DNA from: Martinezella rhizogenes
Lineage (GTDB): Bacteria > Pseudomonadota > Alphaproteobacteria > Rhizobiales > Rhizobiaceae
Reading direction: 5' to 3'
Assembly (NCBI GenBank): GCA_013322215.1
Contig: JAAMEZ010000047.1
Coordinates: forward strand, 422,931-486,930
DNA length: 64,000 nucleotides
The position numbers and the translations under genes are program-made. Shown here in pieces: positions 18,858 to 26,593 of the stretch (position 1 is its first letter; the number at the start of each line of letters is the position of its first letter). The notes below the pieces were generated by a model. It was not told the DNA's origin and did no database searches. It was given only the letters and a program-made list of their open reading frames with translations.

Positions 18858-21281
18858 TTACCCTCTCAGCACCCCACCCGTCGACTTCGTGACATTCGCG
18901 ACGATCTTCTGGGTCAGCGCCTCGAAATCCTCGTCGGTCAACGTGCGCTCGGCCGGCTGGATCTGCACTTCGATGGCAATCGACTTCTTGCCTTCGCCGA
19001 GCGATGCGCCCTCGAAGATGTCGAAGACGTTGACGCCGGTGACCAGCTTGCGGTCGGCACCGACGGCGGCGCGGACGATGGCGCCGGCTTCCACCGACTT
19101 GTCGACCACGAAGGCGAAGTCGCGCTTGACGGCCTGGAAGGGAGAAAGCTCCAGCGCCGGCTTCGTGCGGGTCGCCTTCTTCTTCGGTTCGGGCATGGCA
19201 TCGACATAGACTTCGAAGCCGGCGAGCGCACCCGACACATCGAGCGCTTCCAGCGTCTTCGGATGGAATTCGCCGAAATAGCCGAGCACGACCTTCGGAC
19301 CCATCTTGATGGTGCCGGAGCGGCCGGGGTGATACCAGGCCGGGCCGCCCTGCTCGATCTGGATGTTGGTCATCGGCAGGCCGCAGGCTTCGATCACAGC
19401 CAAAGCATCGGCCTTGGCGTCGAAGACGTCGACCGGCTTGCCGCCGCCCTTGGCGGCGTTCGACCACATGCGGCCGGCGCCGGCAAGCGTTGCCGTGCCG
19501 CGGCGGATACCGCCGGCAACGCGCCGCTGTCCCTCGGGCGTATCGTTTTCATAGGTGCCAGAAACTTCGAAGATCGCGACGTCGCCATAGCCCTTGTCGG
19601 CATTGCGCTGCGCGGCCGAAAGCAGCCCCGGCAGCAGCGAAGGACGCATATCGGACATATCGGCAGCGATCGGGTTGGCAAGCTTCAGCGCATTGGAGCC
19701 GCCACCGAAGAGCTTCGCCTGATCTTCCGAAATGAAGGACCAGGTGACGGCTTCCAGCATGCCGCGCGAGGCGAGCGCCCGCTTGGCGGCGCGCGTACGG
19801 ATCTGCAGCGTCGTCAGGATCTTGCCGTTGACGGCGGCATGGCTGCTCAGCGGCTGCGGCTTGATGTTGTCGACGCCGTGGATACGCATGATTTCTTCGA
19901 CGAGATCGGCCTTGCCGTCGACATCCGGGCGCCAGGAGGGAACGGCGACCGAAATGCGCTCACCCGAACCCGAGACCGAGAAGCCAAGCTTCGTCAGGAT
20001 GGACTTGCTCTCATCGGCCGAGACTTCGAGGCCGGTGAGGCGCTTGACTTCCGACAGCGGGAAATCGACGACCTTGGCCTCATAGCCCTTGTAGCCTTCG
20101 ACGCGCGCCTTGGCGGCCGTGCCTCCGCAGCAGGCAAGCACCAGCTCGGTCGTGCGCTCGAGGCCAGGCACCATGTATTCCGGGTCGACGCCGCGCTCGA
20201 ACCGATAGCGCGCGTCGGTGATGATGCCGAGGCCGCGGCCGCTCTTGGCGATGTTCATCGGGTCCCAGAGCGCCGATTCGATCAGCACGTCCGTGGTGTT
20301 CTCGTCGCAGCCGGAGTGCTCGCCGCCCATGATGCCGCCGATGGACTCGACGCCGTTGTCATCTGAAATGACGACATTGCTCGGGTTGAGCTTGTACTCG
20401 CGCTCATCGAGCGCCAGCACGGTCTCGCCGTCCTTGGCGCGGCGCACGACCAGATTGCCCTTGACCTTGGCGGCGTCGAAGACGTGCATCGGCCGGCCCT
20501 GGTCGAAGGTCATGTAGTTGGTGATATCAACAAGCGCGCTGATAGGGCGCAAACCGATGGCAGCCAAGCGCTGCTGCATCCACTTCGGGCTCGGGCCGTT
20601 CTTGACGCCGCGCACGAGGCGGAGCGCAAAGCCCGGGCAAAGGCTGATATCGTCGAGATCGATCTTGAGCTGGGTCGACGTCTCGCCTTCGATCGCGAAA
20701 GACGGCGTGCCGCGCGGCTTCAGCGTGCCGAGGCCGGATGCGGCGAGATCACGGGCAATGCCGTAGACGCCGGTGCAATCCGGACGGTTCGGCGTCAGGT
20801 TGATCTCGATCATCGGATCGTCGAGGCCGGCATAGGCGGCGAAGCTCGTGCCGACGGGCGCATCTTCCGGCAGATCGATGATGCCGTCATGGCTGTCGGA
20901 AATTTCGAGTTCCTTTTCCGAGCACATCATGCCGCGGCTTTCGACGCCGCGGATGTTGCCGATGACAAGCGTCACGTCGATGCCGGGAACATAGGTGCCG
21001 GGAGCGGCGAAGGCGCCGACGAGGCCGGCGCGCGCATTGGGAGCGCCGCAAACGACCTGCACGGGCGCGCCGCTGCCGGTGTCGACCATCAGCACCTTCA
21101 GGCGATCGGCCTGCGGGTGCTTTTCAGCCGAGAGAACCTTGGCGATGACGAAAGGCTTGAACGCCGCCTTGTCGTCGACCTCTTCCACTTCCAGCCCGAT
21201 CATCGTCAGGCGGGCGCAGATCTCGTCGAGCGTGGCGTCGGTTTCCAGGTGCTCTTTCAGCCAGGAGAGTGTGAATTTCAT
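18858..21281 (-). CDS. pheT: Phenylalanine--tRNA ligase beta subunit
   Basis: An 807-residue beta subunit, the usual length. The start MKFTLSWLKEHLETDATLDEI leads to the tRNA-binding (EMAP/OB) domain at ~40-150, the B3/B4 editing domain (about 200-400, with SIGGIMGGEHSGC), the B5 domain and the C-terminal anticodon-binding FDX-ACB domain (ending FEALTQKIVANVTKSTGGVLRG). It forms the alpha2-beta2 enzyme that charges tRNA-Phe in the cytoplasm. It lies 16 bases after pheS in the same operon. Confidence 0.97.
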   Translation of the reverse strand: MKFTLSWLKEHLETDATLDEICARLTMIGLEVEEVDDKAAFKPFVIAKVLSAEKHPQADRLKVLMVDTGSGAPVQVVCGAPNARAGLVGAFAAPGTYVPGIDVTLVIGNIRGVESRGMMCSEKELEISDSHDGIIDLPEDAPVGTSFAAYAGLDDPMIEINLTPNRPDCTGVYGIARDLAASGLGTLKPRGTPSFAIEGETSTQLKIDLDDISLCPGFALRLVRGVKNGPSPKWMQQRLAAIGLRPISALVDITNYMTFDQGRPMHVFDAAKVKGNLVVRRAKDGETVLALDEREYKLNPSNVVISDDNGVESIGGIMGGEHSGCDENTTDVLIESALWDPMNIAKSGRGLGIITDARYRFERGVDPEYMVPGLERTTELVLACCGGTAAKARVEGYKGYEAKVVDFPLSEVKRLTGLEVSADESKSILTKLGFSVSGSGERISVAVPSWRPDVDGKADLVEEIMRIHGVDNIKPQPLSSHAAVNGKILTTLQIRTRAAKRALASRGMLEAVTWSFISEDQAKLFGGGSNALKLANPIAADMSDMRPSLLPGLLSAAQRNADKGYGDVAIFEVSGTYENDTPEGQRRVAGGIRRGTATLAGAGRMWSNAAKGGGKPVDVFDAKADALAVIEACGLPMTNIQIEQGGPAWYHPGRSGTIKMGPKVVLGYFGEFHPKTLEALDVSGALAGFEVYVDAMPEPKKKATRTKPALELSPFQAVKRDFAFVVDKSVEAGAIVRAAVGADRKLVTGVNVFDIFEGASLGEGKKSIAIEVQIQPAERTLTDEDFEALTQKIVANVTKSTGGVLRG

Positions 21282-21297
21282 GTGCTTTATCCCTTCC

Positions 21298-22380
21298 TTA
21301 CGCGCTCAGACCGCCGAACAGGGTCGGCATATCGAGCGGGCGGAAGCCATAGTGGTTCATCCAGCGGACATCGGCGTTAAAGAAGTCGCGCAGGTCGGGC
21401 ATGCCGTATTTCAGCATGGCAATGCGGTCGAGGCCCATGCCCCAGGCAAAGCCCTGATATTCGTCCGGATCGAGGCCGCCGTGGCGCAGCACGTTCGGAT
21501 GCACCATGCCGCAGCCGAGGATTTCCATCCAGTCGGTACCTTCGCCGAACTTGACGATCGGGCCGGAGCGGTCGCACTGGATATCGACCTCGAAGGACGG
21601 TTCCGTGAACGGGAAGAAGGACGGGCGGAACCGCATCGTCACATTGTCGACCTCGAAGAAGGTCTTGCAGAACTCTTCGAGCACCCAGCGGATATTGGCG
21701 ACGTTGGCCGTCTTGTCGATGACGAGGCCTTCGACCTGATGGAACATCGGCGAATGCGTGGCGTCGCTATCCTGGCGATAGGTCTTGCCGGGAATGATGA
21801 TGCGGATCGGCGGCTTCTGCGCTTCCATGGTGCGGATCTGCACCGGCGAGGTGTGCGTGCGCAGCACCTTGCGCTCACCCTTTTCATCCGGCTGGAAGAA
21901 GAAGGTGTCGTGCATCTCGCGGGCCGGGTGCCCCTCGGGGAAGTTTAGCGCCGTGAAGTTATAATAATCTGTCTCGACATCGGGGCCTTCGGCGATCGAG
22001 AAGCCCATGTCGCCGAAGATCGCGGTGATTTCGTCGACGATCTGGCTGATTGGATGGATGCGGCCGCGCTCAGTCGGCGACGAGCGCACCGGCAGGCTGA
22101 CATCGACGGTCTCGGCCTTCAGCTTCGCGTCGATTGCGGCATCGCGCAGCGCACCCTTGCGCTCGTTGATCGCGTCGGTGACGGAGTTTTTCAGAGCGTT
22201 GATCGCCGCACCACGCGTCTGCCGTTCTTCCGGCGACATCGAGCCCAGCGTCTTCAGCAGTTCCGAAACCGAGCCCTTCTTGCCGAGTGCAGCGACCCTG
22301 ACGGCTTCGATCGACTGCTCGTCGGTCGCCGCGGCCACCTCGGCCATGAGTTGGGTTTCGAGTGTTACGAGTTCCGTCAT
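21298..22380 (-). CDS. pheS: Phenylalanine--tRNA ligase alpha subunit
   Basis: A 360-residue class II synthetase subunit. An N-terminal coiled coil is followed by motif 2 (AREMHDTFFF... KVLRTHTSPVQIRTM), substrate residues in FHQVEGLVIDK, and motif 3 (GFAWGMGLDRIAMLKYG). It catalyses phenylalanine activation with PheT. I chose ATG 22380 (MTELVTLET); an in-frame upstream start at 22449 would add 23 residues not typical of the family. It is first gene of the pheST operon. Confidence 0.96.
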   Translation of the reverse strand: MTELVTLETQLMAEVAAATDEQSIEAVRVAALGKKGSVSELLKTLGSMSPEERQTRGAAINALKNSVTDAINERKGALRDAAIDAKLKAETVDVSLPVRSSPTERGRIHPISQIVDEITAIFGDMGFSIAEGPDVETDYYNFTALNFPEGHPAREMHDTFFFQPDEKGERKVLRTHTSPVQIRTMEAQKPPIRIIIPGKTYRQDSDATHSPMFHQVEGLVIDKTANVANIRWVLEEFCKTFFEVDNVTMRFRPSFFPFTEPSFEVDIQCDRSGPIVKFGEGTDWMEILGCGMVHPNVLRHGGLDPDEYQGFAWGMGLDRIAMLKYGMPDLRDFFNADVRWMNHYGFRPLDMPTLFGGLSA

Positions 22381-22639
22381 CTGATCCTGCCTTGCGGGCG
22401 GCGGGCTTGGAACGCCGCTCATTCCGCGGAATAATGGATGAACGCCCACATCAGACAGCTTGTGGCAACGATGAGGCGCTGCAGATCACTATCCATGTGC
22501 AGGCGGCCAATCAACCGGGCAAATGACAAAAACACGCCGAGAATGCGGTCCTTGGCACTTGTCGCCCGATGCTCGACCCATTTTTCGAGCCTCGCCCAGC
22601 AAGGAAGCCTGACACGATGGAAAAGCATATGCTGCAAAA
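22381..22639. other. pheST upstream region
   Basis: This space lies between the rplT terminator and pheS, on the side from which pheST is read. It should hold the pheST promoter and leader. A short open frame on the minus strand (22419-22637) ends in a hydrophobic stretch without Phe enrichment, so I do not see the classical Phe-rich attenuator peptide. No clear antiterminator hairpin was found. Confidence 0.4.
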
Positions 22640-22676
22640 CACAAAACCCGCGCCGGTTTCGCCAGCGCGGGTTTCA
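22638..22676 (-). terminator. Rho-independent terminator after rplT
   Basis: On the minus strand a 10-base-pair stem (AAACCCGCGC / GCGCGGGTTT) with an 11-base loop is followed by TTTTGTGTTTTG. It lies about 33 bases beyond the rplT stop. Confidence 0.9.
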
Positions 22677-22708
22677 TAATGAATTTACGAAAGACGTGCG
22701 AGGCAGCG

Positions 22709-23113
22709 TTAGTTAACGGCTGCTTCGAACTCGTTCTTCGTGCCGGCGTCCTTGAGGTACTCAAGCGCCTTCTTCGAAGCGGCGACGAGCGCGCCGAAAG
22801 CTTCCGACTCATGGATTGCCATGTCGGAGAGAACCTTGCGGTCGACTTCGATGCCAGCCTTGTTCAGACCGTCGATGAAGCGGCCGTAGGTCAGGCCATG
22901 CTCGCGGACGGCAGCGTTGATACGCTGGATCCAGAGGGCGCGGAAGTTGCGCTTGTTGACCTTGCGGTCGCGGTAAGCGTACTGCTTGGAACGGTCGACG
23001 GCGGCCTTGGCGGTACGGATGGTGTTCTTGCGACGGCCGTAGAAGCCCTTGGCTGCCTTCAGAACCTTCTTGTGCTTGGCGTGGGCGGTAACGCCTCTTT
23101 TTACGCGTGCCAT
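22709..23113 (-). CDS. rplT: 50S ribosomal protein L20
   Basis: A 134-residue basic protein starting MARVKRGVTAHAKHKKVLKAAKGFYGRR, the L20 signature, with FRALWIQRINAAVREHGLTYGRFI in the globular part. L20 binds 23S rRNA early in assembly and can repress its own operon. It follows rpmI by 37 bases and ends at a strong terminator. Confidence 0.97.
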   Translation of the reverse strand: MARVKRGVTAHAKHKKVLKAAKGFYGRRKNTIRTAKAAVDRSKQYAYRDRKVNKRNFRALWIQRINAAVREHGLTYGRFIDGLNKAGIEVDRKVLSDMAIHESEAFGALVAASKKALEYLKDAGTKNEFEAAVN

Positions 23114-23150
23114 TTCATGATCTCCTTAGTCTATAGCGTTACGAATAGTC

Positions 23151-23354
23151 TTAGAGACCGTTCGGCAAGTAGTTCTTGATAACCTTACGGCCATCCGGTT
23201 CTGCGAGAACCATGGTACCGCGGGCGTCGCGAATGAACTTGTTGCTACGCTTGATCATGCCGTGGCGCTTGCCAGCAGCGGCTGCCTTGACCTTGCCGGA
23301 TGCGGTGATCTTGAACCGCTTCTTGGCAGAGGACTTCGTCTTCATCTTGGGCAT
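23151..23354 (-). CDS. rpmI: 50S ribosomal protein L35
   Basis: A 67-residue basic protein, MPKMKTKSSAKKRFKITASGKVK, the typical L35 start and length, ending VIKNYLPNGL. GGAG precedes the ATG. It is first gene of the rpmI-rplT unit; a terminator and a consensus-like promoter separate it from infC. Confidence 0.97.
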   Translation of the reverse strand: MPKMKTKSSAKKRFKITASGKVKAAAAGKRHGMIKRSNKFIRDARGTMVLAEPDGRKVIKNYLPNGL

Positions 23355-23536
23355 TTTGCTACTCCTTCGATGCTTCCTGGCGCGCTTTGCTTAAAAGCCC
23401 TTCCCACAGATCCGGACTGGCCGGGCTGCAACAAGGTGCCGGAGCGTTTGTTGTTGAACGGCGGATACGGTGACGAACCATTCCACCAGCATTCTGAACT
23501 GCCACGGCATGCCCTGCCGGTCAGTTCGGACGCGCG

Positions 23537-23565
23537 CTTATAACCGCACTTGCCCTGAAGTGCAA
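23537..23565 (-). promoter_or_regulatory. Predicted sigma70 promoter of rpmI-rplT
   Basis: On the minus strand TTGCAC and TATAAG are separated by exactly 17 bases. Transcription would start near 23530, giving a leader of about 175 bases before rpmI. That length would suit L20-type autoregulation, but I could not define a pseudoknot. Confidence 0.65.
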
Positions 23566-23620
23566 CGGTGCGAATGCAGGAATCTTTGCAGATCGATGAC
23601 AACACGCAACCGGACCACAA

Positions 23621-23650
23621 AAAGGAAAAAGCCGCCCAATGGGACGGCTC
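23621..23650 (-). terminator. Rho-independent terminator after infC
   Basis: On the minus strand AGCCGTCCC and GGGCGGCT pair (one bulged base) around a short loop, followed by TTTTTCCTTTTTG. It lies 25 bases beyond the infC stop and separates infC from rpmI. Confidence 0.88.
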
Positions 23651-23674
23651 CGACCTCTTATTTCAACCTGCGCC

Positions 23675-24211
23675 TCACTTCGGCGCAAGTACCATCATCA
23701 TCTGGCGGCCTTCGAGCTTGGGCTCGGCCTCCACCTTGGCGATCTCGATCGTATCTTCCTTGACCTGCTGAAGCAGCTTCATGCCCAGTTCCTGGTGGGC
23801 CATTTCGCGGCCGCGGAACTTCAAGGTTACCTTCACCTTGTCGCCTTCTTCAAAGAAACGACCGATCGCCTTCATCTTCACCTCATAGTCATGGGTGTCG
23901 ATGTTGGGACGCATCTTGATTTCTTTGACTTCGACAATCTTCTGCTTCTTGCGCGCCTCGGCGGCCTTCTTCTGGTTGGCGTATTTCAGCTTGCCCAGAT
24001 CGAGGATCTTGCACACAGGCGGTTCAGCATTGGGGGAAATCTCCACCAGATCGAGACCGGCCTCCTCTGCCATTCTCAATGCCTGGTCGGTCGGGACGAT
24101 GCCCATATTCGCGCCGTCGGCAGCGATGAGCTGAACTTTGGGAATGCGAATTTCCCTGTTGGAACGTGGCCCGTCCTTTACGGGCGCATCGGTTTTAAAG
24201 GGTCTGCGAAT
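23675..24211 (-). CDS. infC: Translation initiation factor IF-3 (probable ATT start)
   Basis: IF-3 prevents early joining of ribosomal subunits and checks the initiator codon. The N-domain has NREIRIPKVQLIAADGANMGIV and the linker and C-domain have AEPPVCKILDLGKLKY and KVTLKFRGREMAHQELG. I place the start at ATT 24211 (then RRPFKTDAPVK), giving 178 residues. GGAGAA lies seven bases upstream, and infC uses AUU in many bacteria for autoregulation. A GTG at 24226 would add five residues but would consume that ribosome binding site as coding sequence. Confidence 0.93.
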   Translation of the reverse strand: MRRPFKTDAPVKDGPRSNREIRIPKVQLIAADGANMGIVPTDQALRMAEEAGLDLVEISPNAEPPVCKILDLGKLKYANQKKAAEARKKQKIVEVKEIKMRPNIDTHDYEVKMKAIGRFFEEGDKVKVTLKFRGREMAHQELGMKLLQQVKEDTIEIAKVEAEPKLEGRQMMMVLAPK

Positions 24212-24489
24212 GGTCGTATTCTCCACGAATTGTTTCGGATAGCTGCAAGCCTCTCGCTCCCCGTCGGCGCAACTGACGGAAATGTCGTAAAAGCTGTGTT
24301 GAAGTCAATAGCATGACAGCAGGAAAAAAGCACCTCCCGCGTGTCAATAGAGCGTCACGGAAGCGCGAGATGCGCGAAGGACACAGTATCTTCGCCAATT
24401 ATATAGAGAGCCCGACGAAAAGATCGAGGATTTTTCAGGTCACGCGGGCGCGAATCTGTTCTATAGGGCAGAAAATCCGGGAGCTTTTC

Positions 24490-25302
24490 ATGTCCGAGAC
24501 CATCGCCGCCATCCAACCGACCTTCCTTCCCGTTGGCACGGGCGAGAGCGAACGCCAGATCGCCATCATTCAGCGCGGCGCCGGCAAGGGCGCCAGGAAT
24601 GTCAGCTTCGTCTGGTTGTCCGGCTATCGATCCGACATGAGCGGCACCAAGGCACTGGAACTGGATGCGCTGGCGGAGCGGCTTGGTATCGGCTGCATCC
24701 GCTTCGACTATTCCGGCCACGGACAATCCGGCGGCAAGTTCACCAACGGCACGATTTCGCGCTGGCTGGAAGAGGCGCTTGCCGTCATCGACCATACCAA
24801 GCCAAAGAAGATCGTTCTCGTCGGCTCGTCGATGGGCGGCTGGATCGCCCTTCGGATCATCCAGGAACTGCGCAAGCACAAGAAGGCACCCGCCATTGCG
24901 GGCCTCGTGCTGATCGCGCCGGCACCCGATTTCACCGTCGACCTCATCGAGCCCAACCTTTCCGATGTCGAGCGGCGATCGCTGGCGGAGCACGGCTATT
25001 TCGAGGAGCCTTCGGACTACAGCCCCGAGCCGAACATCTTCACCCGCGCCCTCATCGAGGACGGCCGCGCCAATCGCGTGCTCACCGGCATCATCGAAAC
25101 CGGCTGCCCGGTGCATATATTGCAGGGTATGCAGGATGCCGACGTGCCTTTCTCGCATTCGTTAAAGCTGGTCGAGCATCTGCCGGCCGACGATGTGGTG
25201 TTAACACTTGTGCGCGATGGCGATCATCGCCTGTCGCGGTCGCAGGACATCGAGCGCATGCTCGCCGTGGCCGAGACGTTGGCGCTGCATAATACGCCAT
25301 AA
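24490..25302 (+). CDS. Alpha/beta hydrolase (ABHD10-like)
   Basis: A 270-residue serine hydrolase. The oxyanion region is SFVWLSGYRSDMSGTKA, the nucleophile elbow is VGSSMGGWIAL at ~115, the acid is in LQGMQDADVPF, and the His is in RDGDHRLSR. The overall pattern resembles ABHD10-type thioesterases. GGGAG lies six bases before ATG 24490. An upstream in-frame ATG (24313) would add a 59-residue basic stretch without domain features and is not preferred. It is cytoplasmic and monocistronic. Confidence 0.83.
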   Translation: MSETIAAIQPTFLPVGTGESERQIAIIQRGAGKGARNVSFVWLSGYRSDMSGTKALELDALAERLGIGCIRFDYSGHGQSGGKFTNGTISRWLEEALAVIDHTKPKKIVLVGSSMGGWIALRIIQELRKHKKAPAIAGLVLIAPAPDFTVDLIEPNLSDVERRSLAEHGYFEEPSDYSPEPNIFTRALIEDGRANRVLTGIIETGCPVHILQGMQDADVPFSHSLKLVEHLPADDVVLTLVRDGDHRLSRSQDIERMLAVAETLALHNTP

Positions 25303-25425
25303 AAACAAATAGATACCAGCGAAACACTCATCGCGCGGCCTCCTTTTCCGGCCGCCTCATGCGCGCGCCTGCGTAATCGCAGGCAGCAAAAGATTATGGC
25401 AACTATCTCCTTGATTGTGCCGAAA

Positions 25426-25433
25426 TTAACCAT
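25426..25433 (+). promoter_or_regulatory. Candidate CtrA 8-mer site
   Basis: TTAACCAT matches the short CtrA recognition word known from alphaproteobacteria. It lies about 105 bases upstream of the BTLCP gene and about 60 bases upstream of the second, longer candidate box. By itself an 8-mer is weak; the pair is more persuasive. Confidence 0.4.
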
Positions 25434-25468
25434 ATGAGCCGGTTCCGGCGTTAACACTTAAGTAACGA

Positions 25469-25506
25469 TTGACTTCGCGCACCCCCCTACATTAACAATT
25501 TGTTAA
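25469..25506 (+). promoter_or_regulatory. Promoter with overlapping CtrA-type box TTAA-N7-TTAA
   Basis: TTGACT at 25469 is followed after 17 bases by TTAACA at 25492, a weak -10. The -10 is embedded in TTAACAATTTGTTAA (25492-25506), an exact TTAA-N7-TTAA palindrome, the full CtrA consensus. This suggests cell-cycle control of the downstream transglutaminase-like peptidase. Site identity is from known consensus; binding is inference. Confidence 0.55.
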
Positions 25507-25537
25507 CAAATGCAGGGACGATACAAGGATAGTGGGC

Positions 25538-26137
25538 GTGCGTATTAAGGGCTTGTTGATTGCCTTCGCTGCTATAGTTGCGATGTCGTCGGCCGCGATG
25601 CCGGCACCTCAGCAGGGTGTTTCGATGACCGTCGGCAACGTGACCTCCCAGCCGATCGGGCACTACGACTTCTGCCAGAGACATACCGACGAGTGCGGGC
25701 CGACCCGCAATGTCGGTCCCGTCGACATGAACGCGGCCTCCTGGGCTCTCGTCAACCAGATCAACCTGCGCGTCAACAAAACCATTCGTCCGGCGACCGA
25801 CATGGAAGTCTACGGCCAGGAGGAATATTGGGAATATCCGAAGACCGCCGGCGACTGCGAGGATTTTGCCCTGCTTAAGCGCAGAATGCTGATGCAGAGC
25901 GGCATTTCGGCCTCCAACCTTTTGATGACGGTCGTTCGCAAGCCCGACGGCGAAGGACATGCAGTGCTGACGCTGCGCACCAAGCAGGGCGATTTTATCC
26001 TCGACAACCTCGAGGACGAGATCAAGGTCTGGACCAAGACCCCCTATTCCTACCTGAAGCGCCAGGCGAGCTTCAATGCCGGCCGCTGGGTCACCATCGA
26101 GAACGGCAACGACGTCCTGGTCGGCGCCGTCAAGTAA
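25538..26137 (+). CDS. Transglutaminase-like cysteine peptidase (BTLCP family), exported
   Basis: A 199-residue protein with a signal peptide (MRIKGLLIAFAAIVAMSSAAMPA). The catalytic Cys is in GDCEDFALLKRRML at ~107, the His in GEGHAVLTLRTK, and the Asp in FILDNLEDE, matching the bacterial transglutaminase-like cysteine peptidase family (DUF920). Relatives such as LapG cleave surface adhesins under c-di-GMP control; no LapD-like partner gene is visible here. I chose GTG 25538 because AAGGA sits eight bases upstream; GTG 25532 is too close. A terminator follows. Confidence 0.88.
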   Translation: MRIKGLLIAFAAIVAMSSAAMPAPQQGVSMTVGNVTSQPIGHYDFCQRHTDECGPTRNVGPVDMNAASWALVNQINLRVNKTIRPATDMEVYGQEEYWEYPKTAGDCEDFALLKRRMLMQSGISASNLLMTVVRKPDGEGHAVLTLRTKQGDFILDNLEDEIKVWTKTPYSYLKRQASFNAGRWVTIENGNDVLVGAVK

Positions 26138-26162
26138 GCGCAAGCCAATTATCATCACGCGG

Positions 26163-26199
26163 AAAGGCCGGCCCATCGGACCGGCCTTTCGCTTTTTCG
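26163..26199 (+). terminator. Rho-independent terminator after BTLCP gene
   Basis: AAAGGCCGG and CCGGCCTTT form a perfect nine-base-pair stem around CCCATCGGA, followed by CGCTTTTTCG. It lies 25 bases after the stop. Confidence 0.85.
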
Positions 26200-26259
26200 T
26201 CATTTAATAAGAACGGTCCTCACTTTCGAGTGCGGACGAATTTGTCTCCACGACGAACG

Positions 26260-26448
26260 TCAACGGTTCTTATGGCTCTGCTGGCCTGCCTTGACATGTT
26301 GCTCGTGGGTGCCGCCGCGCGGGCCTTCAGAGTGCGGCTCACGGGAACTGGTGGATGAAGCACTCCTCGTATTGTCATTGTCCATGCGCTTGTGGCTCTG
26401 CTGGCCAGATTTCACATGCTGCTCGTGGATTCCACCTTGGTTTGCCAT
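26260..26448 (-). CDS. Small hydrophilic protein with two HEQHVK-GQQSHK repeats
   Basis: A 62-residue protein made almost entirely of two copies of a 16-residue unit, GG(I/T)HEQHVK(S/A)GQQSHK, at residues 5-20 and 45-60, joined by a Ser/Arg/Asn-rich linker. It is strongly polar, His- and Gln-rich and likely unfolded. AGGAG lies seven bases before the ATG. The pattern resembles small stress-associated hydrophilin/KGG-like proteins, and the histidines could bind metal. It sits next to mbfA but is separated by about 145 bases. Its function is unknown. Confidence 0.78.
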   Translation of the reverse strand: MANQGGIHEQHVKSGQQSHKRMDNDNTRSASSTSSREPHSEGPRGGTHEQHVKAGQQSHKNR

Positions 26449-26593
26449 TGGATCATCTCCTTTGGTTTGCAGACGAGGCCAAGAGCGGCCTCGTGTTGCT
26501 AACCGGTGGCGGCGAAAGGCGTTCCGAAATTTAACATTTCGTGATGACGGACTATCTTCGCTCGATTCGTGGGGACAAAAGATCCTTCATGCC

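Noticed and set aside
22419..22637. Minus-strand 72-codon frame before pheS as a leader peptide
   Set aside because: No Phe-rich run, no clear ribosome site, and no attenuator hairpin; cannot be supported as a gene.
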